Assembly: GCF_000012725.1 (NCBI RefSeq)
Contig: NC_007406.1
Coordinates: 2,570,001 to 2,634,000 of the forward strand
Direction: 5' to 3'
DNA from: Nitrobacter winogradskyi Nb-255
Lineage (GTDB): Bacteria; Pseudomonadota; Alphaproteobacteria; Rhizobiales; Xanthobacteraceae
DNA length: 64,000 bases
Position numbers and translations under genes: made by a program. Under the pieces are notes generated by a model. It was not told the origin of the DNA. It did not search any database and saw nothing but the letters and a program-made list of their open reading frames with translations. Below are positions 54,638-63,746 of the stretch, piece by piece (positions within the stretch are counted from its first letter, which is position 1; every line of letters starts with the position of its first letter).

Positions 54638-55957
54638 TTAGTTATACCGCGCATGCGTATCATTCGAAATCGCGGCCGTCTCGGTGGGCCGGCCGCTGTA
54701 GTTCCGGGTACGATCGCGCGCAACCACACCTAGAGAAAGGAACAGGATCGCACTCGCAAACGCGCCGGATAAAGCGGCACCAGCTAACCCAAATATCGGT
54801 ACCAGAACGATGTTAGAGACTACTGTTACGGCTGCGGCACTTATGTTGCACAATAGCAACACCTTATCGGAATGGGCGGCATAGAGTGCATATGACGGAA
54901 CGTCAGCGAGCATGCGCAGGAAAAGTCCCGGCAGCATGAGATAAAATACGCCGATAAACTCGGCATAGTCTCGCAAACCGAACAAGCGAAGAAGCGGTCC
55001 CATCGTCAATCCCGCGACAACTACCAGCCCTCCGGCAACGATCAGCATCGATACTAGAAACAATACGACGATTCTTCGATAAGCATCCGCGCCGACAGCG
55101 TGTCCTGAAATAATCCGGGGCAGGAACTGATGAGAAATAGAAGTACCCAGTGATAGGATCCCGATCAGAATCGTCGAATAGAAAGTATAGATCCCAAGTT
55201 CGTGTCGGCCAACAAACCCGTCGATGAAAAATCGATCGATATAAGACAGCATAAGTGCACTCACCGCCGTCAACATGAACGGCCGCGCTGTGCGCAATCC
55301 CGCCTGGATCCAGCCGAGATCCGGTCGATAGCAACGAAGGTTCCGCCAGGGAAGATCAAGCAAGCACAGCGCTGAATAGACGACCGCGAGCAGTCCACCA
55401 CCAGCCCACCAGATCAGTACCATTTCCAAAGAACGCGTTGAAGGCTCCAAATACATCAGAAGGCCTAACGCAAAGACCCATATTCCTCCCCGGAGAAATC
55501 CAGCGATATAGGCGTGGACAACGCGTGAGGTAATAATGAGAATGCGCATGGCCTCCAGCGAGGCATTCTCTGTCACCAAGACCAACAAGAACAAAAACAG
55601 AATCTTCTTGGGTAACAGCCCCATCAGTGCCGCGACCACCGCTACGATCGAAATGACTGCGAAGGAAGCGGAGGCCAGCACGATCTGATCGGCAATGATC
55701 TGGACGCGCTTGGCGGGGGAAGCCGGCACCAACTCGCGCAATGTATACGAGTAAAATTCAAGCCCCAGGACAAACAGGCCGAACGCAAGCATGGCTGTAA
55801 TCAGCCCGTATTCACCCATATCGGAGGGCGACAACATCCGCGCTAGCAAGATCGACAACAGAAACCGGCTGGCAAGGGTTGCACCGCGTAACACCATGGC
55901 GACACCCGCGGTGAGCACGGTTGGTCGCCTTAAAAAACTGAGCAAACGAACACGCAT
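54638..55957 (-). CDS. Polysaccharide flippase (Wzx-like)
   Basis: 439 residues, about twelve membrane helices, starting MRVRLLSFLRRPTVLTAGVAMVLRG. It follows the polysaccharide-synthesis/MATE-like (PST) pattern: SRFLLSILLARMLSPSDMGEYGLITAM near the start, a central DRFFIDGFVGRHELGIYTFYSTI, and late GLAGAALSGAFASAI. Expected to flip the undecaprenyl-linked repeat unit for the polymerase encoded downstream. Followed by 82 nt before that gene. Confidence 0.85.
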   Translation of the reverse strand: MRVRLLSFLRRPTVLTAGVAMVLRGATLASRFLLSILLARMLSPSDMGEYGLITAMLAFGLFVLGLEFYSYTLRELVPASPAKRVQIIADQIVLASASFAVISIVAVVAALMGLLPKKILFLFLLVLVTENASLEAMRILIITSRVVHAYIAGFLRGGIWVFALGLLMYLEPSTRSLEMVLIWWAGGGLLAVVYSALCLLDLPWRNLRCYRPDLGWIQAGLRTARPFMLTAVSALMLSYIDRFFIDGFVGRHELGIYTFYSTILIGILSLGTSISHQFLPRIISGHAVGADAYRRIVVLFLVSMLIVAGGLVVVAGLTMGPLLRLFGLRDYAEFIGVFYLMLPGLFLRMLADVPSYALYAAHSDKVLLLCNISAAAVTVVSNIVLVPIFGLAGAALSGAFASAILFLSLGVVARDRTRNYSGRPTETAAISNDTHARYN

Positions 55958-56100
55958 CAGAACCTTCCCGGCGCGTCAGCGCGTTTTTATCCCAACGCTC
56001 GGAAATGAGCGCTCCATTAGGAGCGGGCTCAAGTCCAACCAGCTGATTGTATGAAACCAAACAGCAGACAGCATCGAGAGGCTACAGTCGGCGCCGAATA

Positions 56101-57489
56101 CTAGCCATAAGGCGGTTTAGGTTTCAGAAACCGCGGCAAATAGCGATTGAGCGAACGTACCAGTGGTTGGACTTTGTCGCGGTGGGCTTGGTTCGACCGA
56201 TCGAACTTGCGCCAGGTGAAGTAGTCGCCCTCCACGCTTGCGGCCACAAGATGCCGTATCATTTCCCGTCGGGCTGCGGAAAGATCGGGCGGAGGAGACC
56301 ACTGCGCGATACGTTCGGCAACGTCATCGATCTCCCTGAAACTTCGTACATGCAGATAGTGCCTTTCATCGGCGTAGTAAGGTTCGGTCACCACCGAGCA
56401 CAGTCCAGCGATGGCTGCCTGAAAGCCTATCGTGCCGGTGAATGTGATCGATACAGCACATTGCCCGATCAGAACCCCCGCCGGAACGTCATATGGCACC
56501 AATGTTACAGACGGCAATTTTGACAACCGCTGCATGAGTCCCCGCTGGCGGAAACCGAACTGCAGCGGATGATCCTTTACATAGATATGATAACCCGCTC
56601 CGCCGAGAACTTCGCAATAGCGAACGATAACATTATCATGTTGCAGCATATCCTGGGAGTTCAGCCAATAATCCATCGATGCTTCAGGAAACAACTGCAA
56701 TCCAAGAAATACCCGACGATCTCGGGGCACATCACGCATCCGCGCTTCCCAAGCCGGATTCATAAAGGAAAGAACTGCCACATCCCGAAGTCGGGGTTTA
56801 TGCCTTAGACTTTTAAGCGCATCGATGTAATGAATGTTAAGAGGGTCGCGGCGCAGGAAACGCAATGCATTGAAATACGCTCCGCGCAACGCGAAGTACG
56901 CATAAATACGCCAGAAGCGCGACAATGAGAATTTCTTCGTGTCGCTAACATATGTGGGCGCAAAGTCTGCGTGACAGAGAGTTGTGGTTGCGGCCTCCAT
57001 GGCTTGACTGGTCGGCTCTTTCAGAGGGATAATTTTCCCGCGACGGAGAAACATCACCTGGTCCGGAATGATCGATGTCGTCATTTCGATGAAATCAATC
57101 TCGCGCTTACGCGCAACACGTTCCATAACGTCCATTACGTAGCGATCCATCGTAAACGTCAGAACCAGCCTCGGATCGAGGTGGTCGAACGCCTTCTCGA
57201 TGGCAAGCGCCATACCGCCAATCATCTTGATGGCCAATCCCGGATCGAGGCTTCTCAGGGATCTACAACGCAGAATGATCTCTGCGCATCCGTCATCGCC
57301 GAACCGCGCCCTGGCAGCCGCCACTGCTTCCCCTGTCCGCTGGAAATGATAGAAATCATCCACGAGGGACCAGTCGCCATCCCCCCGTATATCGCTCAAC
57401 ACAGAGACGTTCGCAAATTCCATTTGCGAAGCCAGATAAGTCCACCACGGCGCCGTGTTGTGGATCGCAAAAAATATGGCGTTAGGCAT
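56101..57489 (-). CDS. Capsule-synthesis-like glycosyltransferase candidate
   Basis: 462 residues from ATG 57489 (MPNAIFFAIHNTAPWW); a TTG at 57504 overlapping the legC stop is also possible. No membrane helices. The C-terminal third resembles Capsule_synth (KpsS/LipB-like) proteins: YHIYVKDHPLQFGFRQRGLMQRL, VTLVPYDVPAGVLIGQCAVSITFTGTIGFQAAIAG. Directly follows legC, so it is a good candidate for the nonulosonate transferase or for another sugar in the chain (inference). Family assignment is tentative. Confidence 0.6.
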   Translation of the reverse strand: MPNAIFFAIHNTAPWWTYLASQMEFANVSVLSDIRGDGDWSLVDDFYHFQRTGEAVAAARARFGDDGCAEIILRCRSLRSLDPGLAIKMIGGMALAIEKAFDHLDPRLVLTFTMDRYVMDVMERVARKREIDFIEMTTSIIPDQVMFLRRGKIIPLKEPTSQAMEAATTTLCHADFAPTYVSDTKKFSLSRFWRIYAYFALRGAYFNALRFLRRDPLNIHYIDALKSLRHKPRLRDVAVLSFMNPAWEARMRDVPRDRRVFLGLQLFPEASMDYWLNSQDMLQHDNVIVRYCEVLGGAGYHIYVKDHPLQFGFRQRGLMQRLSKLPSVTLVPYDVPAGVLIGQCAVSITFTGTIGFQAAIAGLCSVVTEPYYADERHYLHVRSFREIDDVAERIAQWSPPPDLSAARREMIRHLVAASVEGDYFTWRKFDRSNQAHRDKVQPLVRSLNRYLPRFLKPKPPYG

Positions 57490-57500
57490 TGGTGCAGGCG

Positions 57501-58709
57501 TCAATTCCGCTCGCCCGAGAGAAACGGACTACTGGGTAGATTAATGCATCGTGTAAACATATCCTCGGCCACGGGCAGCGGCGCGCGGGGACAATCACTA
57601 TACATCGGCAACAAATGCAGCGGGGTCCATAACGGACGCGCCTGGATGCCGTTGGCGTGTAGCATCGACAACAGCGCGTCACGCTCGTCCGAGAATTCGC
57701 GATCGAGCACAAGCGTGTTCAGCCAATAGTTGCTGGCTGCACCACCCGGCTCTCGGAAAATGCGGGCGCCAGAAACATTTTCGAATACCTGCATATATCG
57801 AGTCGCCAAGGCGCGCTTGGCTGCGACCATCTCCGGCAACCGCTCAACTTGGCCACATCCCAAGGCCGCATTGATGTTGGGTAGCCGATAATTATACCCC
57901 ACCTCATCATGCTCGAATGCCCACTGGTGCGCGATCTTTGCCGTCGTCGTGAGATGGCGGGCACGCCGGGCATACTGATCGTCTGCCGTCAGGATCATAC
58001 CACCGCCACCAGTCGTAATGATCTTGTTGCCATTGAAGCTCAGAACTGCGGAGTGGCCAAACGTTCCGCACGCTTGACCCTTCCAGGTCGAGCCGAGCGA
58101 CTCCGTCGCATCTTCAATGAAGATGAGATCATATTTGGCCAACAGCGCTTGCAGTTGAGGGACGTCGACAGGGTGACCAAAAACATGAACGGGAACGACG
58201 GCGCGGATGCGTCTACCAGTTTGCCGATTGAACAACTGTCCATCGCGCCGCTCGCTAACCTGTTGCAGGTGTTCGTCCAGTGCGACGGGATCAAGCCCCA
58301 TTGTCATCCACGTCGAATCGACGAAATGAGGTACCGCTCCCGCATGGCTAACGGCATTGGCTGTTGCCACGAAGGTAATCGACGGCACGATGACTTCGTC
58401 GCCCGGCCTCACGCCCTCCAGCACCAGAGCCGCGTGGAGGGCCGTGGTGCCGTTAACCACCGCGACCGCATGTGGAACACCAACGGCAGAAGCGACCATC
58501 TCCTCGAAAAGCGTAACGTATCGACCGGCGGAAGATACCCAACCGGTGTCGACGCAATCCATGACAAGCTCGCGCTCCCGCGCCCCGAAACGCGGTTCAT
58601 GCAACGCAACGGGTCGCTTGGCTGACGAAAGAGCAAGATCGACTGCTTCAAGTATTGAAGACAGAAAACACGCCTCTACCGCAGGCCCGGCTTGCGCTGA
58701 AATCGCCAT
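57501..58709 (-). CDS. legC: LegC-family PLP aminotransferase
   Basis: Transfers an amino group to C4 of the NDP-4-keto-6-deoxy-sugar made by LegB. 402 residues, DegT/DnrJ/EryC1 fold. The LegC subgroup start LHEPRFGARERELVMDCVDTGWVSSAGRYV is followed by VAVVNGTTALHAAL, PSITFVATANA, FIEDATESLGSTWKG, and the PLP lysine in LSFNGNKIITTGGGGM. Ends LPSSPFLSGERN, complete. 9 nt separate it from legB. Its presence is what distinguishes a legionaminate from a sialate pathway. Confidence 0.9.
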   Translation of the reverse strand: MAISAQAGPAVEACFLSSILEAVDLALSSAKRPVALHEPRFGARERELVMDCVDTGWVSSAGRYVTLFEEMVASAVGVPHAVAVVNGTTALHAALVLEGVRPGDEVIVPSITFVATANAVSHAGAVPHFVDSTWMTMGLDPVALDEHLQQVSERRDGQLFNRQTGRRIRAVVPVHVFGHPVDVPQLQALLAKYDLIFIEDATESLGSTWKGQACGTFGHSAVLSFNGNKIITTGGGGMILTADDQYARRARHLTTTAKIAHQWAFEHDEVGYNYRLPNINAALGCGQVERLPEMVAAKRALATRYMQVFENVSGARIFREPGGAASNYWLNTLVLDREFSDERDALLSMLHANGIQARPLWTPLHLLPMYSDCPRAPLPVAEDMFTRCINLPSSPFLSGERN

Positions 58710-58718
58710 TCTCCCAAC

Positions 58719-59723
58719 TCACAAGGTATAAGCAGACGTACGATAACGCGACAGGTTGACGGGATCCCTGAACCAAGGAACAGTTTTCTCGATGCCGCGG
58801 CGAAATCCGTCGAGGCCAGCAAATTGCGGCGTCCAACTCAACAGTTTTTGAGCCTTGGTATTGCTGGCGAAAAGTCGGTCAACCTCGCTTCGCGCTGGAC
58901 GCTGCCGACTCTGATCCAGCTCAATCTGGATCTCCACGCCCATTATTTCCGCGATCAGTTCTGCGGTATTACCGATCGATACCTCAAAGCCGCTGCCAAG
59001 GTTCACAACCTCACCAATCGCCGCCCTCTGCTCATCCGCTGCAATGAAGCCGGCAACCGTGTCCGATACAAAACTGAAATCCCTTGTCGGCTCAGTGCTC
59101 CCGAGCCTGATCACGCGCGCACCGCCGGCGATCTGGGTAATAATGGCCGGAATCACTGCACGGGCTGACTGACGCGGCCCATAGGTATTGAAGGGCCGCA
59201 CCACGGTCACAGGCGTACCGAACGAACGTTCAAACGAAAGCGCAATCTGGTCAGCGCCGATCTTGCTAGCAGAGTAGGGAGATTGTCCTTGCAGCGGATG
59301 CCCCTCCGTGATGGGCACAAATTGCGCCGTACCATAAACCTCACTAGTTGATGTGTGAACCACATGCGCCACCCCCAGATCGCGCGCCGCCTGCACGACG
59401 TTCAATGTCCCGCGAATGTTGGTGTCAACGTAGGTATCCGGAGAATGATACGAATACGGAATTGCGATAAGCGCAGCCAGATGAAACACGGCATCGCAAC
59501 CCTTCATCGCGTCTCGAACGCCGTTCGGATCTCGAATGTCACCGGCGAAAACATCAAGCGCGTCGCGGATATAGCGGGGCGACATATCGAGCCAACCACG
59601 GGAACCCATACTGTTGTAGTGTACAAAAGCGCGAACCGTCAGGTTGCGCCGAACGAGTTCTTCGACCAAATGAGATCCGATGAAGCCGGCCGCCCCCGTT
59701 ACCAGTACCTTCCGTGATGTCAT
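58719..59723 (-). CDS. legB: NDP-sugar 4,6-dehydratase (LegB family)
   Basis: 334-residue extended SDR. KVLVTGAAGFIGSHLVEELVRR, FHLAALIAIPYSYHSPDTYVDTNIRGT, STSEVYGTAQFVPITEGHPL, SPYSASKIGADQIALSFE (Tyr/Lys), VRPFNTYGPRQSARAVIP: the LegB pattern. First step of the legionaminate branch: NDP-GlcNAc to the 4-keto-6-deoxy form. First gene of the minus-strand run legB-legC-transferase-wzx-wzy. Confidence 0.9.
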   Translation of the reverse strand: MTSRKVLVTGAAGFIGSHLVEELVRRNLTVRAFVHYNSMGSRGWLDMSPRYIRDALDVFAGDIRDPNGVRDAMKGCDAVFHLAALIAIPYSYHSPDTYVDTNIRGTLNVVQAARDLGVAHVVHTSTSEVYGTAQFVPITEGHPLQGQSPYSASKIGADQIALSFERSFGTPVTVVRPFNTYGPRQSARAVIPAIITQIAGGARVIRLGSTEPTRDFSFVSDTVAGFIAADEQRAAIGEVVNLGSGFEVSIGNTAELIAEIMGVEIQIELDQSRQRPARSEVDRLFASNTKAQKLLSWTPQFAGLDGFRRGIEKTVPWFRDPVNLSRYRTSAYTL

Positions 59724-60045
59724 TTTTCCGATCAGCCTCTTGGTGGCGTTTTGAACACAGCCCGCTTTTAATCAGTGTCGTGGTCGGGCACTAGCCTGCA
59801 CCACCGCGAAATTTACTCGCCATTAATGGATCCGATCGTTGACACGGACGCCGCCAAAACTCCGAAGACGCCGCCCTGTGCAAGTTAACAAGCTGATACT
59901 TATCATGAATACTCCAATGTCGAGATGCCACACCCGTACGCCGTTTCTGACCCCCCCCTGAATCCGGTTCAGCTTGCACGCCCAAGTAGCTGGCTTTATA
60001 CTTGAGCGATTCTCTGAAATTCAGTCCATAGCCAAATGACCCGAA
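59724..60045. other. Gene-free stretch between legB and IS copy 2
   Basis: No convincing ORF. It should contain the legB promoter on minus. I looked for the missing 5' part of the methyltransferase on the far side of the IS and did not find it here; a short frame ending in a stop just before the IS has no motif. Confidence 0.5.
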
Positions 60046-60119
60046 TGTCCGTCGTCAGATAATTTGAGACTGATCAGACATTTCTAGAAGAGAGGCTCTG
60101 GTTCATCTGTGGTTAGAGT

Positions 60120-61100
60120 TTAAGCGGCCTGCAGCTGATGCTGCAAGCGACGGTTTGCGATGGTGTCGCGCTTGATGCGGTGTCGTTCGGCGAGGATTGT
60201 CTCAGCCCTGCCGAAGTAGACGTCGGCAGGTGTAACGTTGCCGATGCTCTCGTGGTAGCGGTCATGATTATAGTGTTCGACGAACGCGGCGACCTGACGT
60301 TTGAGGTCGTCCGGTAAATAGTAGTTCTCAAGCAGGATGCGGTTCTTCAACGTTTGATGCCAACGCTCGATCTTGCCCTGAGTCTGAGGATGATACGGCG
60401 CTCCGCGCACATGCTGCATGTCCTTGGCCCTGAGCCACGTGGCCAGATCATCCGCGACGTAACTCGAACCATTGTCGCTGAGAAGCCGGGGCCGCTGCCT
60501 GACGCTGACGTGATCCAGACCAGAGGCGGCCAGTGCCTGATCGAGCGTAGCCGTGACGTCGGAGGCACACATCGTGGGACCTAACCTCCAGGCGACGATG
60601 TAGCGCGAGAAGTCGTCGAGCACCGTCGATAGATAGTACCAGCCCCAGCCGGTGATCTTCAGGTAGGTGAAGTCGGTCTGCCAGAGCTGGTTGGCGGCGG
60701 TGGTCTTGTCCTTGAACTCGTTCGCCGCCTTGATCACTACATAGGCCGGACTGGTGATGAGGTCGTGCGCCTTCAGCAGCCGATAGACCGAAGCCTCCGA
60801 GACAAAGTACTTTCTCTCGTCGGTAAACCGCACGGCGAGCTCTCGCGGCGATAGTTCCGGAAGCTCCAATGCCAGGTCGATGATCTGGCCGCGGACGTCA
60901 TCCGGGATACGATTCCAGACCCGATCCGGTCGAGAGCGGTGATCTGCCAGGGCCTCAATGCCGCCCGCGCGGTAGCGATCGTACCATCTATAAAACGTGG
61001 CGCGGGGGATGCCGAGCTTGTCCAGCGTGCGTTTGGCCGGCAAATGCGACTGCTCCACCAACGCGATGATCTCGGCTTTCTCGGACGCAGGATACCTCAT
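60120..61100 (-). CDS. IS3-family transposase OrfB, copy 2
   Basis: 326 residues, intact. DDE residues in LWQTDFTYLKI, LLSDNGSSYV and QGKIERWHQTLKNR. Starts at the ATG overlapping the orfA stop; the frame is open upstream to 61325 because the -1 frame of orfA has no stops there, which would permit a fused OrfAB made by slippage on an A8 run near 61130. Confidence 0.92.
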   Translation of the reverse strand: MRYPASEKAEIIALVEQSHLPAKRTLDKLGIPRATFYRWYDRYRAGGIEALADHRSRPDRVWNRIPDDVRGQIIDLALELPELSPRELAVRFTDERKYFVSEASVYRLLKAHDLITSPAYVVIKAANEFKDKTTAANQLWQTDFTYLKITGWGWYYLSTVLDDFSRYIVAWRLGPTMCASDVTATLDQALAASGLDHVSVRQRPRLLSDNGSSYVADDLATWLRAKDMQHVRGAPYHPQTQGKIERWHQTLKNRILLENYYLPDDLKRQVAAFVEHYNHDRYHESIGNVTPADVYFGRAETILAERHRIKRDTIANRRLQHQLQAA

Positions 61101-61471
61101 GCCTCGTTCTCCCCATCCCCGTTCATGCTTTTTTTTAGCAGACGGTTCTCCAGGGTGAGATCGGCGACGACTTCCTTCAACGCCGAGGCTTCCCGACGAA
61201 GATCTTTCACCTCGCCAGAGGTTGCGGCACGTGCCGTGTCGCCCGCCAACCGGCGCTTGCCGGCTTCCAGGAACTCCTTGGACCAACCGTAATACATCGA
61301 GGCGGCGATGCCTTCGCGGCGGCAAAGCTCGGAGATGTTCTCCTCGCCGCGCAGTCCTTCCAGCACGATACGGATCTTCTCCTCCGCCGAATAATGCCGG
61401 CGCGTCTGCCGTCGGATGTCCTTCAGCACCTGTTCTGCCGGCGCTTTGCCTGGTCCGGATTTCTGCTTCAT
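61097..61471 (-). CDS. IS3-family transposase OrfA, copy 2
   Basis: 124 residues. HTH segment YSAEEKIRIVLEGLRGEENISELCRREGI and leucine-rich helix VVADLTLENRLLKKSM. The slippery A8 run precedes the stop. Same layout as copy 1. Confidence 0.92.
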   Translation of the reverse strand: MKQKSGPGKAPAEQVLKDIRRQTRRHYSAEEKIRIVLEGLRGEENISELCRREGIAASMYYGWSKEFLEAGKRRLAGDTARAATSGEVKDLRREASALKEVVADLTLENRLLKKSMNGDGENEA

Positions 61472-61491
61472 CTTCGCTCCTTGCGGCTACG

Positions 61492-62145
61492 ATGAACCAG
61501 AAATCCTCCCTTCGGAAAGTCCCTCAATTTGTCTCATGCGTGCTGACGGCGAACAGGCCCCATTACGACTATGGCGAAGGCTATTTCTATCAAAGCTTGG
61601 CAGAGCTCGGCGTGAGCGGTCTTCGCTCCACAGAAGCTCGATTAAAGGCCTATCGGCTACTCGATCATATACGCGACAAGACCGTTCTCGACATCGGCTG
61701 CAATGCCGGATTTTTATCCGTCAGCCTTGCCAAGGCTGCTCAGCATGTTACTGGACTTGATATAAATCCATTCCTGTCTGCATTGGCCCGAACTGCGGCC
61801 CAGGCTCTCGGCCGCACCAACACGGAGTTTCTCGCCACTGGATTTGAAGACGCTCCTTTGCGCGGTCCGTACGATGTTGTGATGTCCCTCGCCAACCATT
61901 CGACTTTTGATGGCCAGACCCGTTACGATCTGCAATCCTATTTCGATCGCTGCATTTCATTATTGAAGCCGGACGGCTTGTTCATCTTTGAGTCCCATAC
62001 ACCTTCTTTCGAGGGAGAGGGAATCACCCAGGTTTGCGAGATGATCTCTCAGCGGCTAAACGTGAAGCAGCGAGATATCTGCAACTACGGAACCTACCTT
62101 GACAGGGGACGGACTTTCATAATTGCGGAACATTCGAAGCTGTAA
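61492..62145 (+). CDS. SAM-dependent methyltransferase with IS-derived start
   Basis: Native sequence begins at 61556, immediately after the IS end. The first available ATG (61492) lies in the IS, so a hybrid of 217 residues would carry 21 IS-derived residues. The native part has a complete class I core: motif I VLDIGCNAGFLSVSLA, VTGLDINPFLSALARTAA, DVVMSLANHSTFDG, SLLKPDGLFIFESHTP. The missing N-terminal part was probably short helical sequence. It may be a remnant or still functional if transcribed from the IS side. Likely acted on the glycan, given its neighbours. Confidence 0.7.
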   Translation: MNQKSSLRKVPQFVSCVLTANRPHYDYGEGYFYQSLAELGVSGLRSTEARLKAYRLLDHIRDKTVLDIGCNAGFLSVSLAKAAQHVTGLDINPFLSALARTAAQALGRTNTEFLATGFEDAPLRGPYDVVMSLANHSTFDGQTRYDLQSYFDRCISLLKPDGLFIFESHTPSFEGEGITQVCEMISQRLNVKQRDICNYGTYLDRGRTFIIAEHSKL

Positions 62146-62313
62146 CAAACTTACATCCGCAATGGATAACTCCACGAAGCCGCACGAAGGTCCATTTGTT
62201 TCCAGACGCATCATCCCACCAAACAAGGGTCTGAGGCCGGAACGACAAGCATATTCGTGCGCCGGATCCAATGAGGATCGTCACGAACGATTTCAACTTT
62301 CGATCCTCAAAGA

Positions 62314-63594
62314 ATGACTTTCCGATTCCTGATCAACCCAATCAAAGAGAAGCGGTACGTGCTCAGGGATAGCTGGATCAGCGCGGCGCACCGATCCCGA
62401 ACGGCGGATCACCTCGCCGTTCTGATGGCTATATCGCTGCCGTGGTCCACCACGATCTTTGGTGTGTTTACGGTGCTGTGGCTGATCATGCTCCTGACCG
62501 TGATCGACGCCCGGCAATTCCGGTTTCAGTTTCGACGACCGGCCTACTGGCTGCCCGTTGCATTGTTCTGTCTCGCCGCGATCGGAATGCTGTGGGCCGA
62601 CGCCCCATGGGCCGCCCGGATTCACGCCGCCGGGTCGGTGGTCAAGCTGCTCGCCATTCCGCTTCTGATGCACCAGTTCGAGCGCTCCGGGAAGGGCCTC
62701 GCCGTCTTTCTCGCGTTCCTTGGATCATGCACGGTTCTGCTTGCCCTGTCGTGGCTAAGCTGGTTCGAGCCGCGGGTCATTCCGGCACACGACAAAATTC
62801 CCGGCGTTCCCGTCAAGAACTGGATCACGCAGGGCGTGGAGTTCGTCCTGTGCATCTTTGGCAGCGCCGCGCTCGCGATCGTGATATGGCGAAGGCAAAG
62901 GCGTTATGCGGCGGCCGGGCTCGTTCTGCTTGGCGCTGCGTTTTTCCTCAACATGGCCCTGGTCGCATCGTCGCGCACCGCCCTCGTCTCGCTTCCCATC
63001 CTGCTGCTGATTTCGACGTTTCGCTATATGAAATGGCGCGAGGCGCTGATCTTATATACGGCCATAGCGATCACCGCGGCGCTCACCTGGTTCTTGGCTC
63101 CCAACCTGCAGGAGCGCATCGCCAGCATTCAGCAGCAATACGCGTCAAGCCAAAGCCAGCAGACCTCGGTCGGCCTCCGCCTTGAATACTGGACGAAATC
63201 ACTCAGATTCATCCGCAACGCGCCGCTGGCCGGACATGGCACGGGCTCGATCCGAAGCCTGTTCGAGCGCGAGGCTGGTGGCGAAGCGGTGACGGACAAC
63301 CAGATCGTCGCCAATCCGCACAACCAGACGCTCTATTTCGCGCTCGAATGGGGCGTGATCGGGGTGATTTTGCTCTATGCGATGTGGCTCAGCCACTTCC
63401 TCATGTTCATCGACATGCGCTGGATCTCCTGGCTCGGAATCATCGTGGTCAGCCAGAACGTCCTGGGCTCCCTCTTCAATTCACATCTCTCCGACTACGT
63501 CGAAGGCTGGATTTACGTCATGGGCGTCGGGGTGGCCGGCGGCATGGTTTCGAGGGTCAGAAAGCCGCCGCCGGTCGCCGGGCCGGCATCATAG
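62314..63594 (+). CDS. O-antigen ligase/polymerase family protein (Wzy_C)
   Basis: 426 residues with about eleven membrane helices. The Wzy_C domain lies in the second half: ASSRTALVSLPILLLIS, a periplasmic loop with GLRLEYWTKSLRFIRNAPLAG and GHGTGSIRSLFE, then NPHNQTLYFALEWGVIG with the conserved His. This is the WaaL pattern: joins the finished O-chain to lipid A core, or polymerises. Since a separate Wzy-like protein is encoded at 52903, ligase is the better guess. Starts ATG 62314. Confidence 0.85.
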   Translation: MTFRFLINPIKEKRYVLRDSWISAAHRSRTADHLAVLMAISLPWSTTIFGVFTVLWLIMLLTVIDARQFRFQFRRPAYWLPVALFCLAAIGMLWADAPWAARIHAAGSVVKLLAIPLLMHQFERSGKGLAVFLAFLGSCTVLLALSWLSWFEPRVIPAHDKIPGVPVKNWITQGVEFVLCIFGSAALAIVIWRRQRRYAAAGLVLLGAAFFLNMALVASSRTALVSLPILLLISTFRYMKWREALILYTAIAITAALTWFLAPNLQERIASIQQQYASSQSQQTSVGLRLEYWTKSLRFIRNAPLAGHGTGSIRSLFEREAGGEAVTDNQIVANPHNQTLYFALEWGVIGVILLYAMWLSHFLMFIDMRWISWLGIIVVSQNVLGSLFNSHLSDYVEGWIYVMGVGVAGGMVSRVRKPPPVAGPAS

Positions 63595-63613
63595 CCTGAC
63601 TGAAATCGAAGCC

Positions 63614-63746
63614 TTCAATAGCGTTTTCGAGCGAAGCATGTCCTCGGGCTTGACCCGAGGATGGTGATGACCTGTTCGCGTGAAGAAAACGCGTCAAAAC
63701 AACAATCCGGAGCATTGCTTCCGATTCAATCAGAAGCAAAGCTCTA
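63614..63746. repeat. Dispersed composite repeat with insertion
   Basis: ATAGCGTTTTCGAGCGAAG, an extra ~35 nt containing CCTCGGGCTTGACCCGAGG, then TTCGCGTGAAGAAAACGCGTCAAAACAACAAT and the palindrome GCTTCCGATTCAATCAGAAGC. It ends at the TA (63745-63746) that receives the next IS630 element, the same relationship as at 22325. Confidence 0.75.

Larger units (their letters stand above)
60046..61555 (-). mobile_element. IS3-family insertion sequence, copy 2 (1510 bp)
   Basis: Same length and end structure as copy 1 at 7408, inverted: TGTCCGTCGTCAG at 60046, the TGAGAC block inside, and CTGACGGCGAACA at 61555. OrfA differs from copy 1 at about 20 of 124 residues, so this is a related element and not a recent duplicate. 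No target duplication is visible (GAA left, GGC right). It has removed the 5' end of the methyltransferase gene. Confidence 0.9.
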
